The notes beneath the pieces were generated by a model, which saw only the letters and a program-made list of their open reading frames with translations, was not told where the DNA came from and did no database searches. The position numbers were made by a program, and so were the translations under genes. DNA of 64,000 nt, taken from positions 4,216,001 to 4,280,000 of the forward strand of contig NZ_CP142104.1 of NCBI RefSeq assembly GCF_035751725.1, written 5' to 3'. This DNA comes from Pseudomonas frederiksbergensis (GTDB lineage: Bacteria > Pseudomonadota > Gammaproteobacteria > Pseudomonadales > Pseudomonadaceae). This document shows positions 1 through 8,966 of the stretch, piece after piece (positions within the stretch are counted from its first letter, which is position 1; the number at the start of each line of letters is the position of its first letter).

Positions 1-1096
1 GAACGGTGGTCTCGGCTTCGCTGACCGGTTTTTCGGCGGGCGCGGCGGCAGGAGCGCGAGCCGGGGCAGGCGCCGCTGCGGTGGCAGGCTTGGGTGTTTC
101 GGCTTTCGGTTCCGCTGCCTTGGCAGCCGGCTTCGGCGCGGCCTTGGCGGCGGGCGCAGCCGTGGCGGCAGCAGCAGGCGCAGCGGCAGCCGTACCCACT
201 TCGCTGAACTTGCCCTTGCCGTGCAGCTCGTCGAGCAGCGATTCGAATTCGTGGTCGCTGATCAGATCGCTACCGGCTGCCGCGGCCGCTGGCTTGGCCG
301 GCGTCGGCGCCGAAGCGATGGCCGAGTCCAGCGCATCGACGGCAAAATTGCCCTTGCCGTGCAACTGGTCGAGCAAGGCTTCGAATTCGTCATCGGTAAT
401 GTCGGAGTCATCACCCGCTGCCTTTGGCGCAGCCGGGGCAGCCGGGGCCGCGACCGCATCGGGGGCGAACTGGCCCTTGCCGTGCAGTTGGTCGAGCAGC
501 GACTCGAACTCGTCGTCGGTAATTTCATCGCTGGCGGCGGCATTGGCGGCTGGCGCAGCAGGCGCGGCCGGCGCTTCGGCTTCGGCCTTGACGGCGCTCA
601 GCGAGTCCAGCAGCGATTCGAATTCGTGATCGGTAATGTCACCCGATTCTTCGGCAACCGGCTCTTCAACCACAGGCTCGGCAACCGGCGCGGCTTCATC
701 AGCCGACTGCGGCTCGGCCAGGCGCGACAGCGCGGCGAGCAGCTCGGGGGTGGCTGGGGTGATCGGCGAGCGCTCGCGCACTTCGCTGAACATGCTGTTG
801 ACCGCATCCAGGGCTTCGAGCACCACGTCCATCAGTTCCGAGTCGACGCGACGCTCACCCTTGCGCAGGATGTCGAACACGTTCTCGGCAATGTGGCAGC
901 ACTCCACCAGCTCGTTGAGCTGGAGGAAGCCGGCGCCTCCTTTTACAGTGTGGAAACCGCGAAAAATTGCATTGAGCAGATCCGCATCATCAGGTCGGCT
1001 TTCCAGCTCGACCAGCTGTTCGGACAGTTGCTCTAGAATCTCGCCGGCCTCAACCAGGAAATCCTGAAGGATCTCTTCATCGGCGCCGAAGCTCAT
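1..1096 (-). CDS. cheA: Chemotaxis histidine kinase CheA (N-terminal part; gene runs off the window)
   Basis: The kinase receives signal from chemoreceptors through CheW and phosphorylates CheY and CheB. Only about 365 N-terminal residues are inside the window. The P1 HPt domain is at the N-terminus, with phospho-acceptor His49 in the motif FHTVKGG. From about residue 150 onward the protein is an Ala/Pro-rich linker carrying four copies of an acidic motif of the type DDEFESLLDQLHGKG (residues about 152-167, 189-210, 231-251, 276-297). The catalytic domains lie beyond position 1. The ATG at 1096 follows an AGGAGCAGCC Shine-Dalgarno-like stretch and the gene lies 30 bp after cheZ, so cheY-cheZ-cheA read as one operon. 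The P1 identity is certain; the role of the repeats is inference. Confidence 0.95.
   Translation of the reverse strand, partial: MSFGADEEILQDFLVEAGEILEQLSEQLVELESRPDDADLLNAIFRGFHTVKGGAGFLQLNELVECCHIAENVFDILRKGERRVDSELMDVVLEALDAVNSMFSEVRERSPITPATPELLAALSRLAEPQSADEAAPVAEPVVEEPVAEESGDITDHEFESLLDSLSAVKAEAEAPAAPAAPAANAAASDEITDDEFESLLDQLHGKGQFAPDAVAAPAAPAAPKAAGDDSDITDDEFEALLDQLHGKGNFAVDALDSAIASAPTPAKPAAAAAGSDLISDHEFESLLDELHGKGKFSEVGTAAAAPAAAATAAPAAKAAPKPAAKAAEPKAETPKPATAAAPAPARAPAAAPAEKPVSEAETTV
206..643 (-). repeat. Four-copy acidic linker repeat in CheA
   Basis: Four in-frame copies encode variants of [DE]-I-[TS]-D-[DH]-E-F-E-[SA]-L-L-D-x-L-H-G-K-G. The copies are at 596-643 (shortened, lacking the HGKG end), 467-532, 344-406 and 206-271, separated by Ala/Pro-rich spacers of about 60-75 bp. 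The DNA copies are similar but not identical, which suggests old duplications kept by selection on the peptide. The motif resembles the LID (localisation and inheritance domain) elements described in Vibrio and Pseudomonas CheA proteins, which contact ParP/ParC-type polar factors. Confidence 0.85.
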
Positions 1097-1126
1097 TAAT
1101 GGCTGCTCCTAAAATAGGGCTAAAAC

Positions 1127-1912
1127 TCAAAATCCAAGGCTGGACAACAAATCGTCCACATCGTCCTGACCGGACACAACGTCTTCTCTTTTATCGGCAT
1201 GAATCTGCGGACCTTCACCCTGAGAGAGATGTTTTTGTGGATCTTTTTCAGCAAGTATCGCCGCGCGGTCGTGTTCGATGCCGGCAAAGCGATCCACTTG
1301 GCTTGCCATCAACACCAGCTTGAGCAAATTGCTTTCAACTTCGGTGACCAACTGGGTCACACGCTTGATCACTTGGCCGGTCAGGTCTTGATAGTCCTGG
1401 GCTAGCAAAATGTCGTTGAGGTTGCCGGCCACGGCGCGGTTCTCGGTGCTGCTGCGCGCCAGGAATCCGTCGACCCGACGGGCCAGTTCGCGAAATTCCT
1501 CGGCGCCGACTTCGCGACGCATGAACCGTCCCCAATCGGTGCTCAACGCCTGGGCTTCCTCGCTCAGGCCGTTGACCAGGGGCGTTGCGCTTTCCACCAG
1601 GTCCATGGTGCGGTTGGCCGCGGCTTCGGTCAGCTTGACCACATAACCCAGGCGCTCGGTCGCATCGGTGATCTGCGAGACTTCCTCGGCCTGCGGCATG
1701 TTCGGATCGATCTGGAAATTGACGATCGCGCTGTGCAGTTCACGGGTGAGCTTGCCGACTTCCTGGTACAGACCACGATCACGGGTCTGGTTGAGCTCAT
1801 GAATCATTTGAACCGCATCGCCGAAGCGGCCCTTTTCAAGGCTGTCGACCAGTTCGCGGGCATGTTTTTTCAGGGTCGATTCGAAATCGCCCATTGAAGA
1901 TTCGTTGTCCAT
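1127..1912 (-). CDS. cheZ: CheY-phosphate phosphatase CheZ
   Basis: CheZ stimulates dephosphorylation of CheY-P in the cytoplasm and ends the turning signal. The 261-residue protein is mostly helical. The segment AQDYQDLTGQV at residues 171-181 matches the active-site helix of the CheZ family. The C-terminus, DDVDDLLSSLGF, is the peptide that docks on CheY in this family. It starts at the ATG at 1912 after a GGGGAG ribosome-binding site and lies 18 bp downstream of cheY and 30 bp upstream of cheA. Both length and motifs are normal. Confidence 0.96.
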   Translation of the reverse strand: MDNESSMGDFESTLKKHARELVDSLEKGRFGDAVQMIHELNQTRDRGLYQEVGKLTRELHSAIVNFQIDPNMPQAEEVSQITDATERLGYVVKLTEAAANRTMDLVESATPLVNGLSEEAQALSTDWGRFMRREVGAEEFRELARRVDGFLARSSTENRAVAGNLNDILLAQDYQDLTGQVIKRVTQLVTEVESNLLKLVLMASQVDRFAGIEHDRAAILAEKDPQKHLSQGEGPQIHADKREDVVSGQDDVDDLLSSLGF

Positions 1913-1930
1913 AGCTCCCCCGTGGCGCCG

Positions 1931-2302
1931 TTAACCGATGCGTTCGAAGATTTTTTCGATCTTCTCTTTCAACGCCTGGGCCGTGAAGGGTTTGACCACA
2001 TAGCCGTTCACACCGGCCTGGGCGGCTTCGATGATCTGCTCGCGCTTGGCTTCGGCAGTCACCATCAGCACCGGCAGGTGCTTGAGTTTTTCATCGGCGC
2101 GCACGTGGCGCAGCAAGTCGATACCGGTCATGCCAGGCATGTTCCAGTCGGTCACCAGAAAGTCGATGCTCCCGCTATTGAGGACCGGAATGGCGGTAGT
2201 GCCATCGTCGGCCTCGACCGTGTTGGTGAACCCGAGGTCACGCAACAGGTTTTTTATGATCCGCCGCATCGTTGAGAAGTCATCAACGATGAGGATTTTC
2301 AT
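1931..2302 (-). CDS. cheY: Chemotaxis response regulator CheY
   Basis: This is a single receiver domain of 123 residues. It is phosphorylated by CheA and binds FliM to change motor rotation. The acidic pocket (LIVDDFS), the phospho-acceptor Asp in VTDWNMPG, the conserved Thr in VTAEA and the Lys in VVKPF are all present. I chose the ATG at 2302 (MKILIVDD), the family's usual N-terminus. An upstream TTG at 2326 would add eight residues, and the GGAGG at about 2320 is rather far from the ATG, so the start is slightly uncertain. The gene is first in the cheYZA group and follows a 168-bp gap after fliA. Confidence 0.96.
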   Translation of the reverse strand: MKILIVDDFSTMRRIIKNLLRDLGFTNTVEADDGTTAIPVLNSGSIDFLVTDWNMPGMTGIDLLRHVRADEKLKHLPVLMVTAEAKREQIIEAAQAGVNGYVVKPFTAQALKEKIEKIFERIG

Positions 2303-2470
2303 GTTCTTGTCCAATTCGACCTCCAAGCAGTCTTAAACGCGCCCAGCACCTGGACGCGCCATTTCAATCAATCCGGCACAACACTCGACAACGGTCTGGA
2401 GCACAACGGGTGGAGACTGGCCCGGCGCATGCCATGCCAACCTCGCTCGCAGTGTCCCCCACACTGCTCG

Positions 2471-3214
2471 TCAGCGCGCTCGCCACTCCCCCAAACGCCC
2501 CCGCAAGCGGGCCGCGCACTGGCTGTGTAACTGGCTGACCCGCGATTCGCTGACCCCCAGGACCTCACCGATTTCCTTGAGGTTCAGCTCTTCGTCGTAG
2601 TACAGCGCCAAGACCAGTCGCTCACGCTCCGGCAAATTGGCAATCGCATCCGCCAGCGCGCTCTGGAAGCGTTCATCTTCCAGGTCACGCGACGGCTCCA
2701 TGTGAGCACTCGCGCCATCCTCGTGCAGCCCTTCGTGTTCGCCGTCCTGCAACAGGTCGTCGAAACTGAACAGGCGACTGCCCAAGGTATCGTTCAAAAT
2801 CCCGTAATAATCATCGAGACTCAACTGGAGTTCGGCCGCAACCTCGTGATCTTTAGCGTCTCGTCCGGTTTTCGCTTCAATCGCGCGAATCGCATCACTG
2901 ACCATGCGCGTGTTGCGATGCACCGAACGCGGCGCCCAGTCGCCCTTGCGGACTTCATCGAGCATCGCCCCGCGGATGCGGATACCGGCATACGTCTCGA
3001 AACTGGCGCCCTTGCTCGCGTCGTATTTGTTCGACACTTCGAGCAGGCCGATCATGCCCGCCTGGATCAAGTCTTCGACCTGCACACTGGCCGGCAAGCG
3101 CGCCAGCAAGTGATAGGCGATGCGCTTGACCAGGGGCGCGTAACGCTCGATCAATTCGTACTGGGCGTCCCGTGCCGATTTTTTGTAGAGATGGTTGTAA
3201 CCGCTGGCTGTCAT
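2471..3214 (-). CDS. fliA: RNA polymerase sigma-28 factor FliA
   Basis: FliA is the alternative sigma factor for late flagellar genes such as fliC and is held in check by the anti-sigma factor FlgM. The 247-residue protein shows region 2 (YAPLVKRIAYHLLARLP, EDLIQAGMIGLLE), region 3 and a region 4 helix-turn-helix near the end (LNLKEIGEVLGVSESRVSQL). The ATG at 3214 overlaps the TGA of fleN (ATGA), so translation is probably coupled. In-frame codons further upstream lie inside fleN and give no family match. Length equals that of P. aeruginosa FliA. Confidence 0.97.
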   Translation of the reverse strand: MTASGYNHLYKKSARDAQYELIERYAPLVKRIAYHLLARLPASVQVEDLIQAGMIGLLEVSNKYDASKGASFETYAGIRIRGAMLDEVRKGDWAPRSVHRNTRMVSDAIRAIEAKTGRDAKDHEVAAELQLSLDDYYGILNDTLGSRLFSFDDLLQDGEHEGLHEDGASAHMEPSRDLEDERFQSALADAIANLPERERLVLALYYDEELNLKEIGEVLGVSESRVSQLHSQCAARLRGRLGEWRAR

Positions 3215-4041
3215 AACACGGGCCCTGCTGTTTGTTGCACGAGACGCTCGACGAAAAATTCCAGATGCCCGCGTGGGTTGGCCGGCAGGGGCCAGGTATC
3301 GACCTTCTGGGCGATCGCCTTGAACGCCAGCGCGCATTTGGAACGTGGAAAAGCTTCATAAACGGCACGTTGCTTCTGGACTGCCTTGCGTACACTTTCG
3401 TCGTAAGGCACTGCGCCGACGTATTGTAGGGCGACGTCCAGGAAGCGATCCGTGACCTTTGTCAACTTGGCGAACAGGTTGCGTCCTTCCTGTGGGCTCT
3501 GGGCCATGTTGGCCAGGACGCGGAAGCGGTTCATGCCATAGTCGCGGTTAAGCAATTTGATCAGGGCGTAGGCGTCGGTGATCGACGTCGGCTCGTCGCA
3601 GACCACCAACAAGACTTCCTGGGCGGCGCGCACGAAACTGACCACCGAGTCACCGATACCGGCAGCCGTGTCGATCACCAGTACATCGAGGTTGTCACCG
3701 ATGTCGCTGAACGCCTGGATCAGGCCGGCGTGCTGCGCAGGCGTCAGGTGCACCATGCTCTGGGTGCCGGAGGCGGCCGGCACGATGCGAATCCCGCCGG
3801 GGCCTTGCAACAGCACGTCGCGCAATTCACAGCGCCCTTCGATCACGTCCGCCAGCGTGCGCTTGGGCGTGAGCCCCAGCAGCACGTCGACGTTCGCCAG
3901 GCCCAGGTCGGCGTCCAGCAGCATGACCCGTCGGCCAAGCTCTGCCAGAGCCAGGGACAAGTTCACTGACACGTTAGTCTTGCCGACGCCACCTTTGCCG
4001 CCGGTCACCGCGATCACCTGTACGGGATGCATGCTGCCCAT
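3211..4041 (-). CDS. fleN: MinD-like ATPase FleN, flagellar number regulator
   Basis: FleN is a MinD/ParA-family ATPase of 276 residues that binds the AAA+ activator FleQ and keeps polar flagellar number low. The deviant Walker A motif GGKGGVGKT is at residues 14-22. The switch motifs DADLGLANVD and VIDTAAGIGD follow. The ATG at 4041 gives the usual MGSMHPVQVIAVTGG start, with AAGG 12 nt upstream. The gene lies between flhF and fliA, as in other pseudomonads, so number (FleN) and placement (FlhF) factors are adjacent. Confidence 0.96.
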   Translation of the reverse strand: MGSMHPVQVIAVTGGKGGVGKTNVSVNLSLALAELGRRVMLLDADLGLANVDVLLGLTPKRTLADVIEGRCELRDVLLQGPGGIRIVPAASGTQSMVHLTPAQHAGLIQAFSDIGDNLDVLVIDTAAGIGDSVVSFVRAAQEVLLVVCDEPTSITDAYALIKLLNRDYGMNRFRVLANMAQSPQEGRNLFAKLTKVTDRFLDVALQYVGAVPYDESVRKAVQKQRAVYEAFPRSKCALAFKAIAQKVDTWPLPANPRGHLEFFVERLVQQTAGPVL

Positions 4042-4155
4042 GTTCGTTCTTTACCTTGTCTTACTTAGACGGAGGCCACATTACTGGCTGCGCGTTCACT
4101 CGGAACAATGCATGGCAGACCATCGATGTAGGTACAAAAAATATTCATGATTACC

Positions 4156-5505
4156 TCAGCCAACCTGCTTGGTCGGGCTGTGGTAGATGTCAGCGAACAT
4201 ATCAGCCATGGCTTCTTCGCTGGGTTCTTCCTGCATTTGCACACTCACGGCACGACTGACCAATTGATGACGGCGCGGCAGATGCAAATCATCCGGGATC
4301 CGCGGCCCGTCGGTCAGGTAGGCCACCGGTAGTTCATGACCGATCGCCAGGCTCAACACCTCGCCCAGGCTTGCCGTTTCGTCCAGCTTAGTCAGGATGC
4401 AGCCGGCCAGCCCGCAGCGTTTGTAGCTGTGGTATGCGGCGGTTAGAACCTGTTTCTGGCTGGTGGTTGCCAACACGAGATAATTTTTTGACTTGATGCC
4501 ACGCCCGGCCAGGCTTTCCAGCTGCATGCGCAGGGCCGGATCGCTGGCTTGCAGGCCGGCGGTGTCGATCAGCACGACACGCTTGCGCATCAGCGGCTCC
4601 AGCGCCTGGGCCAGGGATTGACCCGGATCCACATGGGTCACCGACACATTGAGGATCCGGCCCAGGGTCTTGAGTTGCTCCTGGGCGCCGATGCGGAAAC
4701 TGTCCATGCTCACCAGGGCGATGCTCTGGGCGCCATACTTGAGTACATAACGGGCCGCGAGCTTGGCCAGGGTCGTGGTCTTGCCCATGCCGGCCGGGCC
4801 GACCATGGCAATCACTCCGCCCTCCTCCAGTGGCTCGACTTCCGGCGTTGCGATCATCCGCGCCAGGTGGGCCAGCAACATGCGCCAGGCCTGGCGAGGC
4901 TCGTCGATGTCGTTGATCAGGGCCAGCAGGTCGCGCGCCAACGGGCCGGACAGGCCAATGCGTTGCAGGCGACGCCACAGGTTGGCCTGGGCCGGACGGC
5001 TGCCTTGCAGTTGATTCCAGGCCAGCGAACCGAGCTGGACTTCCATCAACTCGCGCAGGCTGTTGAGTTCGAAGCGCATCGAGTCCAGGGCACGCGGATC
5101 AACGCCTGAGGCCGGGGCGGCTGGCGCGGGTGCCGGACGACGCGGCTCGGCCGGCGTCGGCTCGATCAGCGGTTCGGCAGCGGTCAGCGGCAGGCCTGCG
5201 GTCAAGGGCTGGCCGGCGAACAATTGACGATTGGTGCCCGCGCTGCCGGTGCCTTCGCTGGCGCGCAGGCTCAGTTCGGCCTGGGCGCTGGCGATGCGCG
5301 ACTGGGTCTTGCGCAGCTCGTCCTCGAGTTCCATGTTCGGAACGCGTGGGGCCAGCGCCGACAATTTGTAATCCAGGGCCGCCGTCAGCTCGACACCGCC
5401 GGCGATACGACGGTTGCCGATGATGGCTGCTTCAGCGCCCAGCTCGTCACGAACCAGTTTCATGGCCTGACGCATATCGGCGGCGAAAAAACGCTTCACT
5501 TGCAT
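4156..5505 (-). CDS. flhF: SRP-family GTPase FlhF, polar flagellar placement
   Basis: FlhF is a signal-recognition-particle-type GTPase that sets the polar site of flagellar assembly. The 449-residue protein has an N-terminal basic domain starting MQVKRFF, a Pro/Ala-rich linker (about 85-140) and a C-terminal NG domain. GTPase motifs are visible: G1 GPAGMGKTTT, G3 DTAGL and G4 TKLDE. It lies 11 bp downstream of flhA and upstream of fleN, the standard flhA-flhF-fleN order. No strong separate promoter was seen; transcription probably enters from flhA. Confidence 0.96.
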   Translation of the reverse strand: MQVKRFFAADMRQAMKLVRDELGAEAAIIGNRRIAGGVELTAALDYKLSALAPRVPNMELEDELRKTQSRIASAQAELSLRASEGTGSAGTNRQLFAGQPLTAGLPLTAAEPLIEPTPAEPRRPAPAPAAPASGVDPRALDSMRFELNSLRELMEVQLGSLAWNQLQGSRPAQANLWRRLQRIGLSGPLARDLLALINDIDEPRQAWRMLLAHLARMIATPEVEPLEEGGVIAMVGPAGMGKTTTLAKLAARYVLKYGAQSIALVSMDSFRIGAQEQLKTLGRILNVSVTHVDPGQSLAQALEPLMRKRVVLIDTAGLQASDPALRMQLESLAGRGIKSKNYLVLATTSQKQVLTAAYHSYKRCGLAGCILTKLDETASLGEVLSLAIGHELPVAYLTDGPRIPDDLHLPRRHQLVSRAVSVQMQEEPSEEAMADMFADIYHSPTKQVG

Positions 5506-5516
5506 AAACCACTACC

Positions 5517-7646
5517 TCAGCCGTTGGGCCCTACTGTCGCAACGATGGTCACTTGCTTGTTGTCCGGTATTTCCTGGTACGCCAGCACATGCAGCCCCGG
5601 GACCGCGAGGCGCCCGAATCGCGAGAGCATCGCGCGAATCGGACCGGCCACCAGCAGGATCACCGGTTGGCCTTGCATCTCTTGCCGCTGGGCTGCGTCG
5701 ATCAGCGAACGCTGCAGCTTCTCGGCCATGCTTGGCTCCAGCAGAACACCCTCTTCCGAGCCTTGTCCTGCCTTCTGCAGACTATTGAGCAATATCTGTT
5801 CCAACCTTGGTTCCAGAGTGATCACAGGCAGCTCAGACTCAGTGCCTACAATGCTTTGGACGATTGCGCGGGATACGCCGACCCGCACCGCAGCCACCAG
5901 AGCGGCGGTATCTTGACTCTTCGAAGCGTTGTTGGCGATCGCTTCGGCAATGCTGCGGATATCGCGCACCGGCACCTGTTCGGCCAGCAGCGCCTGCAAT
6001 ACCTTGAGCAATTGCGACAGCGAAACCACGCCTGGCACCAGCTCTTCGGCGAGCTTCGGCGAGCCCTTGGCCAGTACTTGCAGCAGTTGCTGGACTTCTT
6101 CGTGACCAATCAGCTCGCTGGAATGCTTGTACAGAATCTGGTTCAAGTGGGTCGCCACGACCGTGCTGGCGTCCACCACGGTATAACCGAGGGACTGGGC
6201 CTGGGCCCGCTGGCTGATTTCGATCCACACCGCTTCCAGGCCGAAAGCCGGATCCTTGGCGGTAATACCATTGAGCGAACCGTAGACCTGCCCGGGATTG
6301 ATCGCCAGCTCGCGGTCCGGGTAGATCTCGGCTTCGGCCAGGATCACGCCCATGAGCGTCAAGCGATAGGCGCTCGGCGCCAGGTCGAGGTTGTCGCGGA
6401 TATGAACGGTGGGCATCAGGAAGCCCAGGTCCTGGGACAGCTTCTTGCGCACGCCCTTGATCCGTGCCAGCAATTGACCACCCTGGTTGCGGTCGACCAA
6501 TGGAATCAGGCGATAGCCGACTTCCAGGCCGATCATGTCGATCGGGGTTACGTCATCCCAGCCCAGCTCCTTGGTTTCCATGGCGCGGGCCGGCGACGGC
6601 AGCAGTTCCTGTTGACGCTTGACCTCTTCCAGCGCCTGGACCTTCTGCACATTCTGCTTTTTCCAGAACAGGTAGGCGGCACCTGCAGCCAAGGCCGCCA
6701 TGCTCAGGAAAGAAAAGTGCGGCATCCCCGGCACCAGGCCCATCACTGCCATCAGGCCAGCCGCCACGGCAAGGGCCTTGGGCGAGGCGAACATCTGACG
6801 GTTGATCTGCTTGCCCATGTCTTCGGAGCCCGAAGCTCGGGTGACCATGATCGCCGCAGCTGTGGATAACAACAGTGATGGCAATTGCGCCACCAAACCG
6901 TCACCAATGGTCAGCAAGGCGTAGACCTTGCCGGCGTCGCCGAAGGTCATGCCGTGCTGGAAGATACCGACTGCCATGCCGCCAATCAGGTTGATGAAGA
7001 GAATCAGCAGGCCGGCGATGGCGTCGCCGCGGACAAATTTACTGGCACCGTCCATGGACCCGTAGAACTCGGCTTCCTGGGCGACTTCCAGACGGCGCAG
7101 CTTGGCTTGGCCCTGGTCGATCAGGCCAGCGTTGAGGTCGGCGTCGATCGCCATCTGCTTACCGGGCATCGCATCGAGAGTGAAACGCGCGCTCACCTCG
7201 GAAATACGTCCGGCGCCCTTGGTCACCACGACGAAGTTGATGATCATCAAAATCGCGAAGACCACGATACCGACCACGTAGTTGCCGCCGATCACCACCT
7301 CACCGAAGGCCTGGATCACCTTACCGGCGGCGGCGTGGCCCTCGTGGCCATGAATCATCACCACCCGGGTGGATGCCACGTTCAGCGCCAGGCGCAACAG
7401 CGTCGCCACCAGCAATATGGTTGGGAAGACGGCGAAATCCAGTGGGCGCAAGGCATATACGCACACCAGCAGCACCACGATCGACAGGGCGAGGTTGAAC
7501 GTGAAGAACACGTCCAGCAGGAACGGCGGCACCGGCAGCATCATCATGGCGAGCATGACCAGCAGCAACAGCGGCACGCCCACGTTACCCCGGCTGAGGT
7601 CTGCTACGTTGCTGCGCGCGGTGCTGAGTAACTGAGAGCGATCCAC
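5517..7646 (-). CDS. flhA: Flagellar type III export gate protein FlhA
   Basis: FlhA is the large nonameric export-gate protein of the flagellar type III apparatus. It has about eight N-terminal membrane segments and a cytoplasmic domain that docks chaperone-substrate complexes. The 709-residue product starts at a GTG (7646), giving VDRSQLLSTARSN, with GGGGA about 7 nt upstream. A longer open frame continues to 7796 but has no family match and crosses a REP palindrome. The FHIPEP signature region (GKQMAIDADLNAGLI) is present. A sigma-54-type promoter lies 63 bp before the start. Confidence 0.96.
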   Translation of the reverse strand: MDRSQLLSTARSNVADLSRGNVGVPLLLLVMLAMMMLPVPPFLLDVFFTFNLALSIVVLLVCVYALRPLDFAVFPTILLVATLLRLALNVASTRVVMIHGHEGHAAAGKVIQAFGEVVIGGNYVVGIVVFAILMIINFVVVTKGAGRISEVSARFTLDAMPGKQMAIDADLNAGLIDQGQAKLRRLEVAQEAEFYGSMDGASKFVRGDAIAGLLILFINLIGGMAVGIFQHGMTFGDAGKVYALLTIGDGLVAQLPSLLLSTAAAIMVTRASGSEDMGKQINRQMFASPKALAVAAGLMAVMGLVPGMPHFSFLSMAALAAGAAYLFWKKQNVQKVQALEEVKRQQELLPSPARAMETKELGWDDVTPIDMIGLEVGYRLIPLVDRNQGGQLLARIKGVRKKLSQDLGFLMPTVHIRDNLDLAPSAYRLTLMGVILAEAEIYPDRELAINPGQVYGSLNGITAKDPAFGLEAVWIEISQRAQAQSLGYTVVDASTVVATHLNQILYKHSSELIGHEEVQQLLQVLAKGSPKLAEELVPGVVSLSQLLKVLQALLAEQVPVRDIRSIAEAIANNASKSQDTAALVAAVRVGVSRAIVQSIVGTESELPVITLEPRLEQILLNSLQKAGQGSEEGVLLEPSMAEKLQRSLIDAAQRQEMQGQPVILLVAGPIRAMLSRFGRLAVPGLHVLAYQEIPDNKQVTIVATVGPNG

Positions 7647-7708
7647 CAATATTCCCCGTTCCTGTGAAGCAAACTTTTGACGCCCAGAAGGGGCGCAGAC
7701 GGGGTATT

Positions 7709-7722
7709 GCAAGAAGCTTTCC
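7709..7722 (-). promoter_or_regulatory. Candidate sigma-54 promoter of flhA-flhF-fleN
   Basis: On the minus strand the sequence reads GGAAAGCTTCTTGC, a GG-N10-GC element with the preferred TTGC at -12. It lies 63 bp upstream of the flhA GTG, in line with the other sigma-54 sites of this window. The -24 half (TTGGAAAG) is weaker than TGGCACG. Confidence 0.6.
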
Positions 7723-7769
7723 AACTTTTGCGGAAGACTTGAACAGAGCGCCTTGGCGCACATCCATCC

Positions 7770-7797
7770 TGTGGGGGCGAGCCCGCTCGCTCCCACA
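7770..7797. repeat. Single REP palindrome between flhB and flhA
   Basis: The palindrome TGTGGGGGCGAGC / GCTCGCTCCCACA with a CC-containing centre is a Pseudomonas REP core. It belongs to the same sequence family as the pair at 13357-13446 and sits between the flhB stop and the flhA promoter. Confidence 0.8.
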
Positions 7798-7826
7798 TCG
7801 GTCTTTGTGCCAGCAGGAATCAGGAA

Positions 7827-8963
7827 TCAGGAATCGCGGCGCAGATCCGGCGGGATCGGCAGATCCTTGAGCGGCTCCGGACGCTTGCCCTTGCCCGCGC
7901 GATGCTGGCGGATCTGGTAGACGTAGGCCAGCACCTGGGCCACGGCCAGGTACAGGCCACCCGGGATTTCCTGGTCCAGTTCGGTGGAGTAGTAGATCGA
8001 CCGCGCCAAGGCCGGGGATTCGAGCAGCATCACTTCGTTGGCGACGGCGATCTCGCGAATCTTCAGCGCCAGGAAATCGCTGCCCTTGGCCAGCAGGACC
8101 GGTGCGTTGCCTTTGTCGGGATCGTACTTGAGCGCGACGGCATAGTGCGTCGGGTTGGTGATGACCACGTCGGCGTCGGGAATCGCCGCCATCATCCGCC
8201 GCTGGGAGACCTCGCGCTGCAACTGGCGGATCCGCTGCTTGACCTCCGGCTTGCCCTCCGAGTCCTTGTACTCATCGCGCACTTCCTGTTTGGTCATCAT
8301 CAGCTTCTGTTTGCTCTGATAGAGCTGGATCGGCACGTCGATGGCGGCGATGAGAATCAGCCCGCACGCCATCCACAAGGTGCTCCAGCCCACCAGCTGC
8401 ACGCTGTGGACAATGGCTTGCTCAAGCGGCTCGTGGGCGATGCGCAGCAGATCGTCGATATCGGCTTGCAGCACCGTCAGCGCGACGAACAGCACCAGCA
8501 GGAACTTCCCCAGCGCCTTCAGCAGCTCCATCACCGCAGTGGTGGAGAACATCCGCTTGAGGCCAGCCGCAGGATTCATTCGACTGAATTTCGGAGCCAT
8601 GGTCTTGCCGGAGAACAACCATCCCCCCAAGGAAATTGGCCCGAGGAAAGCAGCCAGCAGCAAAAATATCAGTATCGGCTGCATTGAAATAATTGCGATC
8701 TTGCCGGAATGCAGCAGGTACTGAGCCATGGCGCCAGGACTCAGCAGCACTTCGCGCGGCAGCGAAAAATTCAGGCGCATGATTTCCAGCAGATCCAACG
8801 CCAGCCCGCCGCCATAGATCAGCAGCCCGCCAGCGCCCGCCAGCATGATTGCAAGGGTATTGAGCTCCTTGGAGCGCGCAATTTCCCCCTTGTCCCGGGA
8901 TTCCTTCTTGCGTTTCTCCGTGGGATCTTCTGTCTTGTCCTGACCACTCTCGCTCTCGGCCAT
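7827..8963 (-). CDS. flhB: Flagellar export switch protein FlhB
   Basis: FlhB switches the export apparatus from rod/hook to filament substrates by autocleavage. The 378-residue protein has a charged N-terminus, four membrane segments and a cytoplasmic domain with the NPTH cleavage motif at 270-273, matching Asn269-Pro270 of enterobacterial FlhB. It starts 3 bp after fliR and ends the fliLMNOPQR-flhB operon. The stop codon lies within a three-copy 7-bp repeat (AGGAATC, 7815-7835 on the plus strand). Confidence 0.97.
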   Translation of the reverse strand: MAESESGQDKTEDPTEKRKKESRDKGEIARSKELNTLAIMLAGAGGLLIYGGGLALDLLEIMRLNFSLPREVLLSPGAMAQYLLHSGKIAIISMQPILIFLLLAAFLGPISLGGWLFSGKTMAPKFSRMNPAAGLKRMFSTTAVMELLKALGKFLLVLFVALTVLQADIDDLLRIAHEPLEQAIVHSVQLVGWSTLWMACGLILIAAIDVPIQLYQSKQKLMMTKQEVRDEYKDSEGKPEVKQRIRQLQREVSQRRMMAAIPDADVVITNPTHYAVALKYDPDKGNAPVLLAKGSDFLALKIREIAVANEVMLLESPALARSIYYSTELDQEIPGGLYLAVAQVLAYVYQIRQHRAGKGKRPEPLKDLPIPPDLRRDS

Positions 8964-8966
8964 GGT

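Noticed and set aside
6..629. Plus-strand Ala/Ser-rich open frame of 207 codons opposite cheA
   Set aside because: It is the complement of the Ala/Pro-rich CheA linker, whose frame has a clear HPt domain and start.
2303..2470. Possible sigma-28 promoter before cheY (TCCAG and GCCGGATT on the minus strand)
   Set aside because: The spacing is 18 bp against 14 in the fliC promoter and the -10 match is poor.
5585..5598. GG-N10-GC element 80 bp before flhF
   Set aside because: It lies inside flhA and reads TGTGC instead of TTGC at -12; likely chance.
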